DNA of 41,369 nt from a bacterium (lineage in GTDB: Bacteria; Cyanobacteriota; Vampirovibrionia; Gastranaerophilales; Gastranaerophilaceae), in NCBI GenBank assembly GCA_017633675.1, contig JAGBOW010000055.1, positions 1 through 41,369 on the forward strand. The letters run 5' to 3'. The translations under genes were made by a program, and so were the position numbers. This document shows positions 33,721 to 41,353 of this stretch, piece by piece (positions within the stretch are counted from its first letter, which is position 1; each line of letters begins with the position of its first letter). The notes under the pieces were generated by a model. It saw nothing but the letters and a program-made list of their open reading frames with translations. It searched no databases and was not told the DNA's origin.

Positions 33721-35189
33721 TATACTGTTTGTTTCATCGCTGATTTTATGCGTTTCAGGGATTTTTCTTTGCCTAAGATTGCCAGAATTGCTGTCATATC
33801 CGCTCCGCAAAGTCTGCCTGTTACAGCGGCTCTAATCGCCCACATAGTAACTTTCGGCTTTATTCCCTTTTCTTTATAAAATCCTCTGAATGCCTCTAAT
33901 TTTTCGTGAAGATTTTCTTCTGACCAATCCCAGTCTGCTGATTGCTCAACAAAAGTTTTCAAAACGTCCTGAGCTGTTTCGGTTTCAAGAGTTTCTTTCG
34001 CTTTTTCGTCAATTTCTACATCTTCACCAAAGAAATATGTAACCGCATCTGTTATATCTGAAAGAAGTGTTAAAGGTTCTCTTGTAACCTCAACCATTCT
34101 TGTGTATTGAGCATCTGTTAAGGTTGACAAGTCATATTGAGTCAAATACGGTTTCAATCTTTCTTTCAATTCTTCGATTGGCAACATTTTGATGTAATGA
34201 CTGTTCATCCAGTTCAATTTATCGTATTCAAAGATTGAATTTGATGAAGAAATTTCGCCGATTCTGAAATCTTGCGCAATTTCGTCAACGGTTTTGATTT
34301 CCTGACCGTCAGAAGGCGACCAGCCCAAAAGCGCTACGAAATTTATTAAAGCATTTGTCAAATAACCTTTTTCAACAAATTCAGAAACCGCAGTCGCTCC
34401 GTGTCTTTTAGAAAGTTTGCTTCTGTCGGGAGCTAAAATCATTCCCAAATGTCCGAAACGAGGGACTTCCGCCCCTAAAGCTTCAAATATTAAAATCTGT
34501 TTGAATGTATTTGAAATATGATCTTCACCTCTTATTACATGAGAAATCTTCATCAACATATCATCAATTACAACCGCAAAGTTGTAAGTCGGTGCTCCGT
34601 TTGATTTCATGATAACGAAGTCGCCCAAAAGATTTGTGTCAACGTGTAAATCTCCTTTTACAAGGTCGTCAAAGTGTAACATTGATGAATCGTGGAAAGC
34701 TTTTTGAGCTTTTGCAATATTAAATCTGATTGCAGGTTTTCTGCCTTCAGCTCTCAATTTTGCTTTTTCTTCTTCCGTCAAATTTTCACATTTTTTTGAG
34801 TAAACATAGGGTTTTTTATTTTGAGTTGCAATTTCTTTTTCTTGTTCAAGTTCTTCGGGTGTGCAGAAACATTCGTATGCAAACCCTTTATCTAAAAGTT
34901 CCTGTACATATTTCGGGTAAATATCAAATCTTTGAGATTGTGTATAAGGCCCATAAGGACCGCCTACATCAGGGCCTTCATCCCAGTTTAAGCCCAATGC
35001 TTTCAAACTGTCAAAGATATTGTCGATATATTCTTTGCTTGTTCTTTCAGCATCTGTATCTTCAATTCTTAAAACGAATTTTCCGTTATTCTTCTTTGCA
35101 AATAAATAGTTAAAAAGTGCTGTTCTTGCAGTACCAACGTGCAAATTACCGCTCGGTGAGGGCGCAATTCTAACTCTAACTTCAGTCAT
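33720..35189 (-). CDS. gltX: glutamyl-tRNA synthetase
   Basis: GltX charges tRNA-Glu (and often tRNA-Gln, when GatCAB is present) with glutamate. The 489-aa class I enzyme has IAPSPSGNLHVGTARTALFN near residue 7 (HIGH motif as HVGT), VLRIEDTDAERT near 39, NGAPTYNFAVVIDDMLM near 193 and SKLSKRHGATAVSEF near 252 (KMSKS motif). A helical anticodon-binding C terminus follows. A GGAGAAC ribosome binding site precedes the ATG. The heptamer hairpin element begins 18 bases upstream of the start. Confidence 0.98.
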   Translation of the reverse strand: MTEVRVRIAPSPSGNLHVGTARTALFNYLFAKKNNGKFVLRIEDTDAERTSKEYIDNIFDSLKALGLNWDEGPDVGGPYGPYTQSQRFDIYPKYVQELLDKGFAYECFCTPEELEQEKEIATQNKKPYVYSKKCENLTEEEKAKLRAEGRKPAIRFNIAKAQKAFHDSSMLHFDDLVKGDLHVDTNLLGDFVIMKSNGAPTYNFAVVIDDMLMKISHVIRGEDHISNTFKQILIFEALGAEVPRFGHLGMILAPDRSKLSKRHGATAVSEFVEKGYLTNALINFVALLGWSPSDGQEIKTVDEIAQDFRIGEISSSNSIFEYDKLNWMNSHYIKMLPIEELKERLKPYLTQYDLSTLTDAQYTRMVEVTREPLTLLSDITDAVTYFFGEDVEIDEKAKETLETETAQDVLKTFVEQSADWDWSEENLHEKLEAFRGFYKEKGIKPKVTMWAIRAAVTGRLCGADMTAILAILGKEKSLKRIKSAMKQTV

Positions 35190-35207
35190 TGTTGTTCTCC
35201 TTTATTA

Positions 35208-35321
35208 GTGAATGGTGAGTTGTGAGTAGTGAGTGGTTCTTTACAGTATATTGTAATGGTGATATGCTGCTAATGCTACTTTATGATATTAACCTTTCAC
35301 TATTCACGACTCACCACTCAC
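35208..35321. repeat. paired heptamer-quartet hairpin element upstream of gltX
   Basis: The left arm (35208-35235) is GTGAATG, GTGAGTT, GTGAGTA, GTGAGTG. The right arm (35294-35321), read on the minus strand, is GTGAGTG, GTGAGTC, GTGAATA, GTGAAAG. The loop starts GTTCTTTAC and ends with a TTTATGATATTAACC motif also found beside the four-helix-bundle copy (TTAACGATATGAACC). The element lies between the prepilin and gltX; 35322-35454 shows no gene. Confidence 0.85.
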
Positions 35322-35454
35322 TTAACCTATCACGCACAAAATATATTTTCAAGTTAATAAAACTTATTACTATGATTTATAAACTGCGAAATTGTTTTTT
35401 CAACAATCCGCTATGACAAATTTTATCATGATAATTAAGAAAAACGTCTACAGA

Positions 35455-36456
35455 CTAATTACCTACGCACAAAGCATAGCCATTATTGCCCTGATTGTTA
35501 GATCGACGGATGCCATTGAGAAAGTCAAAGCCCCATACCATAGTACCGTTCTGATCGGACGACCAGTAAAAGCCGGAATTAGGTAGCCCATCTGCATGAG
35601 AGTTATAAATAAGTTCTAACGTGTTCAAATTCGGTAATGTCATATCTTTTGCAATACAAGCATCTATTGCACCTTGCCAATCATATGTTCCTCCCAGCTT
35701 TACAACACAACCGACACCCGGGACATTAACACCGCCTTCACAAGTATTTACTTTTGTAAATGTAGCTGTTTTAAACGATCTGATATCTCTTTTATCACCA
35801 GCTTTTTCACTGTTCGGACTTTTACCACCGTTTACGTCCATGACAAAGTCTATCGCTCCCGTTACTGTTGTTGTGTATTTAGGAAGTCCTTCTGTCCATT
35901 TAACTTTATCCCCTACATCTATTGCAGGGGCAATGGGATTATAATTCAATCTAATCGGAGCTCCGTCCACTAAAACCAATCCCACATTATTTGATTCTGA
36001 TTCAAGTGATAGATGTTTTCCTGTTTTTGCCTGACTTACTTCGTACTCTTCGCCACCGCCAGTCGTAACAACAGGTGTCGGCCAGCAATCCGCAACATGT
36101 TCACTATCGCATCTCTTTGCAATTTTTAAATACTTTTGCAATTCATCTACAAATGCGTCTGTAGTTGCATATTGCGTATTCAATAAACCGTGCGCTCTCA
36201 TGGTTTCCATTGCCTGAGTAACTTTTTGACCGATATTTTCTTGACGTTTTGCATTTACATATCCTGTTATATTGGCAAATAATGTAGGTAGAGTTATTGC
36301 CGCAACAACTCCTATTACCCCAAGTGTAATTAATACTTCCGCTAAGGTGAAGGCAGATTTCTTATCTCCCCCTCTCCCTAACCCTCTCCCAAGGAGAGGG
36401 AACTGCGTTTCTACAAATGTTTTCAATGTTTTCAATCTTTTCATAATTACCTCCAT
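35455..36456 (-). CDS. type IV prepilin-like protein with Lcl/C-type-lectin-like C-terminal domain
   Basis: This 333-aa protein has a prepilin cleavage site and helix (SAFTLAEVLITLGVIGVVA, near residues 34-52). Most of its length is exported. The C-terminal 70 residues read GAIDACIAKDMTLPNLNTLELIY, GFYWSSDQN and WGFDFLNG, ending NNQGNNGYALCVGN, which resembles the DUF1566/Lcl C-type-lectin-like fold. That fold is often the variable protein of diversity-generating retroelements. The start region holds a repeat-derived LLGRGLGRGG insertion, giving an unusually long leader. It is probably a minor pilin or pseudopilin adhesin. Confidence 0.8.
   Translation of the reverse strand: MEVIMKRLKTLKTFVETQFPLLGRGLGRGGDKKSAFTLAEVLITLGVIGVVAAITLPTLFANITGYVNAKRQENIGQKVTQAMETMRAHGLLNTQYATTDAFVDELQKYLKIAKRCDSEHVADCWPTPVVTTGGGEEYEVSQAKTGKHLSLESESNNVGLVLVDGAPIRLNYNPIAPAIDVGDKVKWTEGLPKYTTTVTGAIDFVMDVNGGKSPNSEKAGDKRDIRSFKTATFTKVNTCEGGVNVPGVGCVVKLGGTYDWQGAIDACIAKDMTLPNLNTLELIYNSHADGLPNSGFYWSSDQNGTMVWGFDFLNGIRRSNNQGNNGYALCVGN
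36367..36400. repeat. C/G-rich palindromic repeat in the prepilin leader
   Basis: CCCTCTCC and GGAGAGGG arms with CTAACC between copies form a short palindromic repeat translated as LLGRGLGRGG. It is far richer in G and C than its surroundings and resembles the element at 13221-13245 in the nuclease gene. Confidence 0.7.
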
Positions 36457-36582
36457 ATAAAATATTATATCATATTTACACTATTTTTTCAAGTGCAAAT
36501 TACACATATAAAATATAGCAAAATAATAATGTGTTTTTATGCGCAAATTAAAAAGGTAGAATTAAAAAGGACTTGAAAATAT

Positions 36583-36762
36583 ATGTTTAGAATAGAAAAA
36601 CCTGAAATGGTTAACAAAACATTCAGATTGCCGTTAGAACTTGTAGAAGAACTTTCTACTGTTGCTCAAAATCAAAATATTTCTTTAAACAATTTAGTCA
36701 AACAGTGTTGCGAATATGCTCTCAATAACCTTGATGACAGAGATAATCCCTCAAAAGAATGA
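36583..36762 (+). CDS. 59-aa ribbon-helix-helix (Arc-like) protein
   Basis: A short gene starts with ATG at 36583 behind AAAGGA and ends with TGA. The product MFRIEKPEMVNKTFRLPLEL continues with VEELSTVAQNQNISLNNLVK. The strand NKTFRLP, followed by two helices (LELVEELSTVAQN and SLNNLVKQCCEYAL), is the ribbon-helix-helix DNA-binding pattern. It may control the divergent prepilin or the downstream exported protein, or be an orphan antitoxin; no toxin lies beside it. It stops 36 bases before the next gene on the same strand. Confidence 0.75.
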   Translation: MFRIEKPEMVNKTFRLPLELVEELSTVAQNQNISLNNLVKQCCEYALNNLDDRDNPSKE

Positions 36763-36798
36763 TTTGACTGTTATTTATCATGTTTTAAAATAATAATT

Positions 36799-37659
36799 AT
36801 GAAGAAGGCTTTATTAATTTTACTAACGTTAATAACAGTCCAGTCTGCGGTTATATGCGCCCCGAAAAAGATGCTTCCTGCACCCTCTGACGGCACTGAA
36901 CAACTGCCGAATATTTTTATATACACTATCCCTGACGATACTTTTAAAATGGAAGATGAAAAATTTCAGGACGAACAAATTGTCGTTGAAGAACCCAAAA
37001 TTGAGGAAATCAGCGAAGATGAAATAATTTCTCTTGAAGATGAACCAGTTTTAGGTGCAACGGTTTTAAAAGGTTATGCGCAATATATTGACGATTCAAA
37101 TACAATTACTTTAAAAGACGAAAACAATGAATATGTTTTAAATATCAAAAATCCGCAAAAAATCTCCGCAACAAAAGGGTTAAATTTAAAAAAAGATACA
37201 AAACCGACACTTAAATATATAGATGCGGAATACGTTATTGCACCTAATAATATTTCAACATCTTCAAAAGTCGGAAACTTCACGTTCGGAGCACAGTTTA
37301 ACAACGAAATCGACAACATTGCAATGCTTGAAACCGAAACAGGGTTATTTACAAAATATGAAAGAGATAAATTTGCGCTCAGTTCCTCCGTAACAAAATC
37401 TCTAAATACCACATACGCACAGGATTATAATACTTTATCTTTTGCACCCGAATTAAAAATCAACAAACATTTAAAATTAAAAAATATTTTCAGTGCAGAT
37501 GTAACAAGAAACCGCCAAGCATATAAAATCGTATTATCAATAAATCCGTTCAAAGATACTGACAGATTTTTGCTTGAACTTGGCGCAAAACAAACTTATT
37601 ACGCAGAAACAGAACAGACAACTTCTCAATTCAGTTTTTCTACACAGTTTAAATTATAA
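36799..37659 (+). CDS. exported protein, possible outer-membrane beta-barrel
   Basis: I do not recognise this 286-aa protein. It has a signal peptide (KALLILLTLITVQSAVICA, cleavage near residue 20) and an acidic, Glu-rich linker (about 50-80: EEPKIEEISEDEIISLEDE). The C-terminal half has alternating patterns such as NTLSFAPELKINKHLKLKNIFSADV and QTTSQFSFSTQFKL, ending in an aromatic-containing strand as outer-membrane barrels do. The RHH gene precedes it closely. A terminator follows directly. Confidence 0.6.
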   Translation: MKKALLILLTLITVQSAVICAPKKMLPAPSDGTEQLPNIFIYTIPDDTFKMEDEKFQDEQIVVEEPKIEEISEDEIISLEDEPVLGATVLKGYAQYIDDSNTITLKDENNEYVLNIKNPQKISATKGLNLKKDTKPTLKYIDAEYVIAPNNISTSSKVGNFTFGAQFNNEIDNIAMLETETGLFTKYERDKFALSSSVTKSLNTTYAQDYNTLSFAPELKINKHLKLKNIFSADVTRNRQAYKIVLSINPFKDTDRFLLELGAKQTYYAETEQTTSQFSFSTQFKL

Positions 37660-37664
37660 AATGC

Positions 37665-37690
37665 CGTGTCGGATATTTGTTTCCGACACG
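37665..37690. terminator. terminator hairpin between exported protein gene and fabZ
   Basis: CGTGTCGGA (37665-37673) pairs with TCCGACACG (37682-37690) around an 8-base loop. It lies between two convergent genes. Neither side has a long T run, so strength is uncertain. Confidence 0.65.
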
Positions 37691-37701
37691 ACATAATAAA
37701 A

Positions 37702-38154
37702 TTATGTCAAAGCAAATGTCATATCGGCTTCAACACAGACTTTTCCGTCAACCATACCGACACCGTGAGCTTTGCAGATAGGACCTTTTAATTTTGTCAA
37801 TTCTATTGTCATTTCAAATCTGTCACCGGGTCTTACGATATTTTTAAATCTGGCATTTTCTACGCCTGCATAAAGTGCCAGTTTACCCTGAAATTGCGGT
37901 AATTTTAACAAAACCGGAGCTGAGCATTGAGCCATTGCTTCCAACTGAAGTACACCGGGCATAATCGGATTTCCGGGAAAATGTCCTTGGAAAAATTCTT
38001 CATTCATAGACAAGTTTTTGTAACCTTTACAATATTTTCCGGGAACGCATTCCGTAATTCTGTCTACCAGCAAAAACGGATATCTGTGAGGTAACATCTC
38101 CATTATTTCCATAATATCCATAGAAAAAGCTTCTTGAGTAATTTCTTCTGTCAT
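37702..38154 (-). CDS. fabZ: 3-hydroxyacyl-ACP dehydratase
   Basis: FabZ dehydrates 3-hydroxyacyl-ACP in fatty acid elongation. The 150-aa hot-dog-fold product has IMEMLPHRYPFLLVDRI near residue 15 with the catalytic His, and FFQGHFPGNPIMPGVLQLEAMAQC near 53 with the second catalytic residue and the classic motif. It also has ENARFKNIVRPGDRFEM near 95. It follows lpxC by 11 bases and completes lpxD-lpxC-fabZ, where both branches draw on the same 3-hydroxyacyl-ACP pool. Confidence 0.97.
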   Translation of the reverse strand: MTEEITQEAFSMDIMEIMEMLPHRYPFLLVDRITECVPGKYCKGYKNLSMNEEFFQGHFPGNPIMPGVLQLEAMAQCSAPVLLKLPQFQGKLALYAGVENARFKNIVRPGDRFEMTIELTKLKGPICKAHGVGMVDGKVCVEADMTFALT

Positions 38155-38165
38155 TATTTTTCTCC

Positions 38166-38984
38166 TTATATTTCTTTTATTTTATCTTTTAACATTTGTG
38201 CAACTTTAACATGCACCGCATGTCCTGCCTCTTTTGCCAAAATTTGACACTTCAAATCCAGCGGATTTATACCTGTCAAATATAAATCACCAACCATATC
38301 AAGCATTTTGTGTTTTATAGGTTCATATTCACTCCTCAATTCTGTCGAATATGTCCCGTCATCCATAAACCCGACGGTATTTTCCTGAGTAACTCCCTGC
38401 GCAAACCCAAGCATTTGGAATTTTTTCAAATCCCTGTAAAATCCGAATGTTCTTGCTTCAACGATTTCTTCCTGCTTTTTGGGATTATAATTCACAAATC
38501 TCTGAGTAACGTTAGGGTGGTCATAATTTACCGCATAAGACATAAACAACTCTTTATAAGGCAAAATCACTACGCTTGTCTTTCCGTTCAAATAATATAC
38601 AGGTTCCGAAACCGTATATTTTTGTTCTTTTTGGAAAAACGGTTTATCAATTCCCGCCTTTTTAAAAAGTTCCACCCAAACTTTTGAACTTCCGTCCAAA
38701 ATCGGAACTTCCTCCTCCGTCATATAAATATCAAGAGAATCTATATGACAAATTGCAAGAGCCGCAGTCAAATGTTCAGTCAGCATAGCTTTCGCTTTGC
38801 CTTTTCCGAGAACTACACAATGATCGGTTGATATAACATTATCAACAACCGCTTCAAACGGTTCGTTACCTTTTACAAAGTACCTTATCTTTCCCTCTTT
38901 TGAAGGTTTAAAAGTAACTTCGCACGGTTTATTTTTCATCAAACCGCTGCCTGATATTGAGATTTCTTTTTTTAGTGTAATCAT
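38166..38984 (-). CDS. lpxC: UDP-3-O-acyl-N-acetylglucosamine deacetylase
   Basis: LpxC is the zinc deacetylase for the first committed step of lipid A synthesis. The 272-aa product has the GSGLMKNKPCEVTFKP start, LTEHLTAALAICHIDSLDIY near 72 with the first zinc His, EVPILDGSSKVWVELF near 92, YEPIKHKMLDMVGDLYL near 220 (His and Asp ligands) and KEAGHAVHVKVA near 250. It is a little shorter than proteobacterial LpxC. No ribosome binding site is visible: a GTGANNN repeat element ends 7 bases before the ATG and replaces the leader, so translation may rely on the upstream lpxD ribosomes. Confidence 0.95.
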   Translation of the reverse strand: MITLKKEISISGSGLMKNKPCEVTFKPSKEGKIRYFVKGNEPFEAVVDNVISTDHCVVLGKGKAKAMLTEHLTAALAICHIDSLDIYMTEEEVPILDGSSKVWVELFKKAGIDKPFFQKEQKYTVSEPVYYLNGKTSVVILPYKELFMSYAVNYDHPNVTQRFVNYNPKKQEEIVEARTFGFYRDLKKFQMLGFAQGVTQENTVGFMDDGTYSTELRSEYEPIKHKMLDMVGDLYLTGINPLDLKCQILAKEAGHAVHVKVAQMLKDKIKEI

Positions 38985-38991
38985 CTGTAAG

Positions 38992-39087
38992 GTGAGTAGT
39001 GAGTGGTGAGTAGTGAGTGGTTCTTATCTATTTTGTTTGCGCAGCAAACCGTAAAGAACTTTTCACTACTCACATCTCACTTTTCAC
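38992..39087. repeat. paired heptamer-quartet hairpin element between lpxD and lpxC
   Basis: The left arm (38992-39019) is GTGAGTA, GTGAGTG, GTGAGTA, GTGAGTG. The right arm (39060-39087), read on the minus strand, is GTGAAAA, GTGAGAT, GTGAGTA, GTGAAAA. The loop has GTTCTTATC at one end, GTTCTTTACGG at the other, and an inner GTTTGC-GCA-GCAAAC hairpin. The lpxD stop TGA lies in the first heptamer of the right arm, again after AAG. Confidence 0.87.
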
Positions 39088-40175
39088 TTATTTCCCCCTT
39101 CTTCAAACTCTTTCAAAAGCGGTTCGTATTTTCTGAACTTTGCAAAGATTTCTTGAGCATCTTTCATTGTTTTCAACTGTTTGATAAAGTCTTTTCTCGG
39201 CATTGCAGGAATACCTACAACAATTGATTTTTCAGGGAAAGATTTTGTAACACCCGCTTTTGCCGTAATGATTGTATCGGAACCGATTTCGATATGATCT
39301 GCCAAACCTGCCTGACCTGCAATTACCACTCTATCGCCGATTACGCAGCTTCCTGCAATACCGACTTGCGAAACTATTAAACAACCTTCACCGATTTTGC
39401 AATTATGACCTATCATAACAAGGTCGTCAATCTTTGTGTTATCACCTATTGTGGTATCTTCAATAGTCCCTCTGTCTATTGTCGCATTAGCTCCGATTTC
39501 AACATTGTTACCGATTACAACAGACCCGATTGACGGAATTTTGAAAATAACATGTTTTGAATTAGCTTCTTTAATTTCTCCGTCTTTTCTTGCCTGTTCG
39601 ATATTGTCGGGGTTTTCCGTTACAAAGCTGAAACCGTCAGCACCCAAAGAAACTCCGTGATGCAAAATTACATCATTTCCGACCTGAACTCTGTCACCGA
39701 TATTTACACCGGGGTGGAATAAACAGTTTTTACCGATTTTTGCACCGCCTCCTATATAAACATTTGCCAAAATCTTTGTATTATCCCCGATTACAGTATC
39801 ATGTGAAATTACAACATTCGGCCCGATTTGGACATTTTCCCCGATTTTTGCAGTTTCATGAACAACCGCAGTCGGGTGAATTCCCTTATTTACTTCAGGT
39901 GCGGTATAAAACATGTTCAATAACTTCATCATGGCTAATCTTGGTCTTTCAACTTCTATAGTTGTAAGATTAGGGATTTGAACACCCAAAGGAACAAGTG
40001 CGGCTTTTGCATTGGATTTTGCAAGGTTTGCAATTTCTTCTTCGCCTAAAGCAAGCGCTAAAGTGTTTTCATCAGACAACAGGGGCGGTGCAATTTGCGA
40101 AATCTTTGCATCTTCAACTTTGGTTAACATACCGTCTGTAATGTGTGTAATTTCTTCTAATGTGAATGTTGGCAT
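39084..40175 (-). CDS. lpxD: UDP-3-O-acylglucosamine N-acyltransferase
   Basis: LpxD adds the second acyl chain in lipid A synthesis. The 363-aa product has an N-terminal uridine-binding domain (about 1-100) and a left-handed beta-helix of hexapeptide repeats ([20 protein letters not shown] and following). The conserved [13 protein letters not shown] near residue 170 carries the catalytic His, and [19 protein letters not shown] lies near the C terminus. It sits between the four-helix-bundle gene and lpxC. The GGAGAAA ribosome binding site precedes its ATG. Its stop codon is provided by a repeat element. Confidence 0.97.
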   Translation of the reverse strand: MPTFTLEEITHITDGMLTKVEDAKISQIAPPLLSDENTLALALGEEEIANLAKSNAKAALVPLGVQIPNLTTIEVERPRLAMMKLLNMFYTAPEVNKGIHPTAVVHETAKIGENVQIGPNVVISHDTVIGDNTKILANVYIGGGAKIGKNCLFHPGVNIGDRVQVGNDVILHHGVSLGADGFSFVTENPDNIEQARKDGEIKEANSKHVIFKIPSIGSVVIGNNVEIGANATIDRGTIEDTTIGDNTKIDDLVMIGHNCKIGEGCLIVSQVGIAGSCVIGDRVVIAGQAGLADHIEIGSDTIITAKAGVTKSFPEKSIVVGIPAMPRKDFIKQLKTMKDAQEIFAKFRKYEPLLKEFEEGGNK

Positions 40176-40197
40176 ATATTTTTCTCCTTTTTTATAA

Positions 40198-40651
40198 GTG
40201 AATAGTGAGTGGTGAGTAGTGAATAGTTCTTATCAAAAGATGTTACTATTCAATTTGCTCTGTTTTTGTATTTAAATATCTTATTAAACCTAATAATAGT
40301 TTTTTTACGGTTTCATTCTGCATTTGTAAATTTTCAATATCATTGATATAACCTATATTTTTTGAGATTATTACTTGGGTTTCTAATTCAGAAATAGAAC
40401 CTAGAGCTATATTTAAAAATTTAAGAGTTTCTTTATCAGAAAATCTTGAGCAACCCTCTGCAATATTTGATGGGATAGATACGGCACATCTTCGCATTTG
40501 CGATACAAGTCCGTACAATTCCTCTTTAGGGAAATCTTTAGTAATCAAATATATATTTGTTACTAATTCCATAGATCTATTCCAAACTTCTAATTCCTGA
40601 TGTTTCATCTTAACGATATGAACCTTTCACAACTCACTACTCACCACTCAC
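40198..40651. mobile_element. heptamer-quartet inverted repeats enclosing a four-helix-bundle gene
   Basis: The left arm (40198-40225) is GTGAATA, GTGAGTG, GTGAGTA, GTGAATA followed by GTTCTT. The right arm (40624-40651), read on the minus strand, is GTGAGTG, GTGAGTA, GTGAGTT, GTGAAAG. A 19-base stretch is identical and inverted between 40204-40222 and 40634-40652. The 454-base unit contains one gene for a 23S intervening-sequence/Avd family protein and lies between rfaE2 and lpxD. Its design recalls rRNA intervening sequences, but here it is between genes. It may be the full-length member of the family of ORF-less hairpins in this window. Confidence 0.65.
40246..40608 (-). CDS. four-helix-bundle protein (23S rRNA IVP / bAvd family)
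   Basis: This 120-aa protein has the typical motifs: LEVWNRSMELVTNIYLITKDFPKEE at the start, LYGLVSQMRRCAVSIPSNIAEG near 32-53 and a helix with LKFLNIALGSISELETQVIISKN near 63-85. The C terminus is helical. The family includes proteins encoded in 23S rRNA intervening sequences and the Avd accessory protein of diversity-generating retroelements; they form basic pentamers that bind nucleic acid. No catalytic activity is known. The gene is enclosed by inverted repeats in an otherwise ordinary lipid A gene cluster. Confidence 0.9.
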   Translation of the reverse strand: MKHQELEVWNRSMELVTNIYLITKDFPKEELYGLVSQMRRCAVSIPSNIAEGCSRFSDKETLKFLNIALGSISELETQVIISKNIGYINDIENLQMQNETVKKLLLGLIRYLNTKTEQIE

Positions 40652-41101
40652 TTTTTTTAAAATATTTGTCGTTGATTTTCCTTGAACAAACTCAATAAAT
40701 TCTACCCTTGTTCCGTTTTTTTTCATAATGTCCGCTTCGGGAAGGGTTTCCATTGTGTAGTCCGCGCCTTTTGTATAAACATCAGGTTTCATTTCATCTA
40801 AGAGGTTACGCGGGCTGTCCTCATCAAAAAGAATAACATAATCAACCGAACGCAACGCTCCAAGAACTTCTGCCCTGTCGTTTTCGTTGTTTATGGGACG
40901 TGTCGGGCCTTTAATAGATTTTACTGATTTGTCGGAATTCAAAAGAACAATAGAAACATCCGCAAAAGATTTTGTTTTTTCCAAATACCTGACATGCCCG
41001 ACATGCAGAATATCAAAACAGCCGTTAGTAGCAACGACAGTTTTACCGTCTTTATGCAGTTTATCTATTAAATCACGTACCCCTTCTCTTTTTATAAGCA
41101 T
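40637..41101 (-). CDS. rfaE2: D-glycero-beta-D-manno-heptose 1-phosphate adenylyltransferase
   Basis: This 154-aa nucleotidyltransferase corresponds to the C-terminal domain of HldE/RfaE and makes ADP-heptose for the LPS core. TNGCFDILHVGHVRYLEKTK near residue 24 holds the HxGH motif, followed by LNSDKSVKSIKGPTRPINNE, DRAEVLGALRSVDYVILFDE and YTKGADYTMETLPE. It is a stand-alone domain; the kinase must be elsewhere. It leads the rfaE2/lpxD/lpxC/fabZ cluster. The last four codons (VSGE) and the TAG stop are read from a GTGANNN repeat arm, so its end has been rewritten by the element. Confidence 0.94.
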   Translation of the reverse strand: MLIKREGVRDLIDKLHKDGKTVVATNGCFDILHVGHVRYLEKTKSFADVSIVLLNSDKSVKSIKGPTRPINNENDRAEVLGALRSVDYVILFDEDSPRNLLDEMKPDVYTKGADYTMETLPEADIMKKNGTRVEFIEFVQGKSTTNILKKVSGE

Positions 41102-41159
41102 GGCTATATTCTACCAAAAATAATACAAAAAGTCTTTAAAGGTTATGATTTGTTAAGAA

Positions 41160-41187
41160 GTAAAATGTGAACGGTGAAATGTGAACC
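41160..41187. repeat. single heptamer quartet
   Basis: GTAAAAT, GTGAACG, GTGAAAT, GTGAACC is a degenerate four-unit heptamer block, 58 bases upstream of rfaE2. No inverted partner is visible inside the window. Confidence 0.6.
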
Positions 41188-41259
41188 GTAAACAGACTAT
41201 TTCGATTTACTTACACAAACAAAATTTATTTTTCGAATTCGGTTGAAATACATTTCGTG

Positions 41260-41291
41260 GCGATAGGACTATAAGGCGATAGGGCGATAAG
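41260..41291. repeat. octamer quartet near window edge
   Basis: GCGATAGG, ACTATAAG, GCGATAGG, GCGATAAG on the plus strand, the inverse orientation of the CTTATCGC blocks elsewhere. Together with the heptamer block at 41160 it shows the two block types side by side, as in the helicase insertion. The rest of 41102-41330 holds no gene. Confidence 0.8.
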
Positions 41292-41329
41292 ACTTTATCG
41301 TTTAATTTAAAAAATACACCATAAAAAAC

Positions 41330-41353
41330 ACATCAAAATAAATATTTTGATGT
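41330..41353 (-). terminator. terminator of a minus-strand gene beyond the window
   Basis: ACATCAAAATA (41330-41340) pairs with TATTTTGATGT (41343-41353). Read on the minus strand it is followed by GTTTTTTATGG, a good T run. It therefore probably ends a minus-strand gene lying to the right of the window. Confidence 0.65.

Noticed and set aside
38992..39087. Repeat blocks considered as a CRISPR array
   Set aside because: Units are 7-8 bases without unique spacers, there are only four per block, and no cas gene is present; Cas4-like features of the nuclease at 12885 fit AddB better given the helicase partner.
40246..40608. Four-helix-bundle gene as proof of a diversity-generating retroelement
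   Set aside because: No reverse transcriptase or template repeat is visible, and IVP-type proteins are common outside DGRs; only the possibility is kept.
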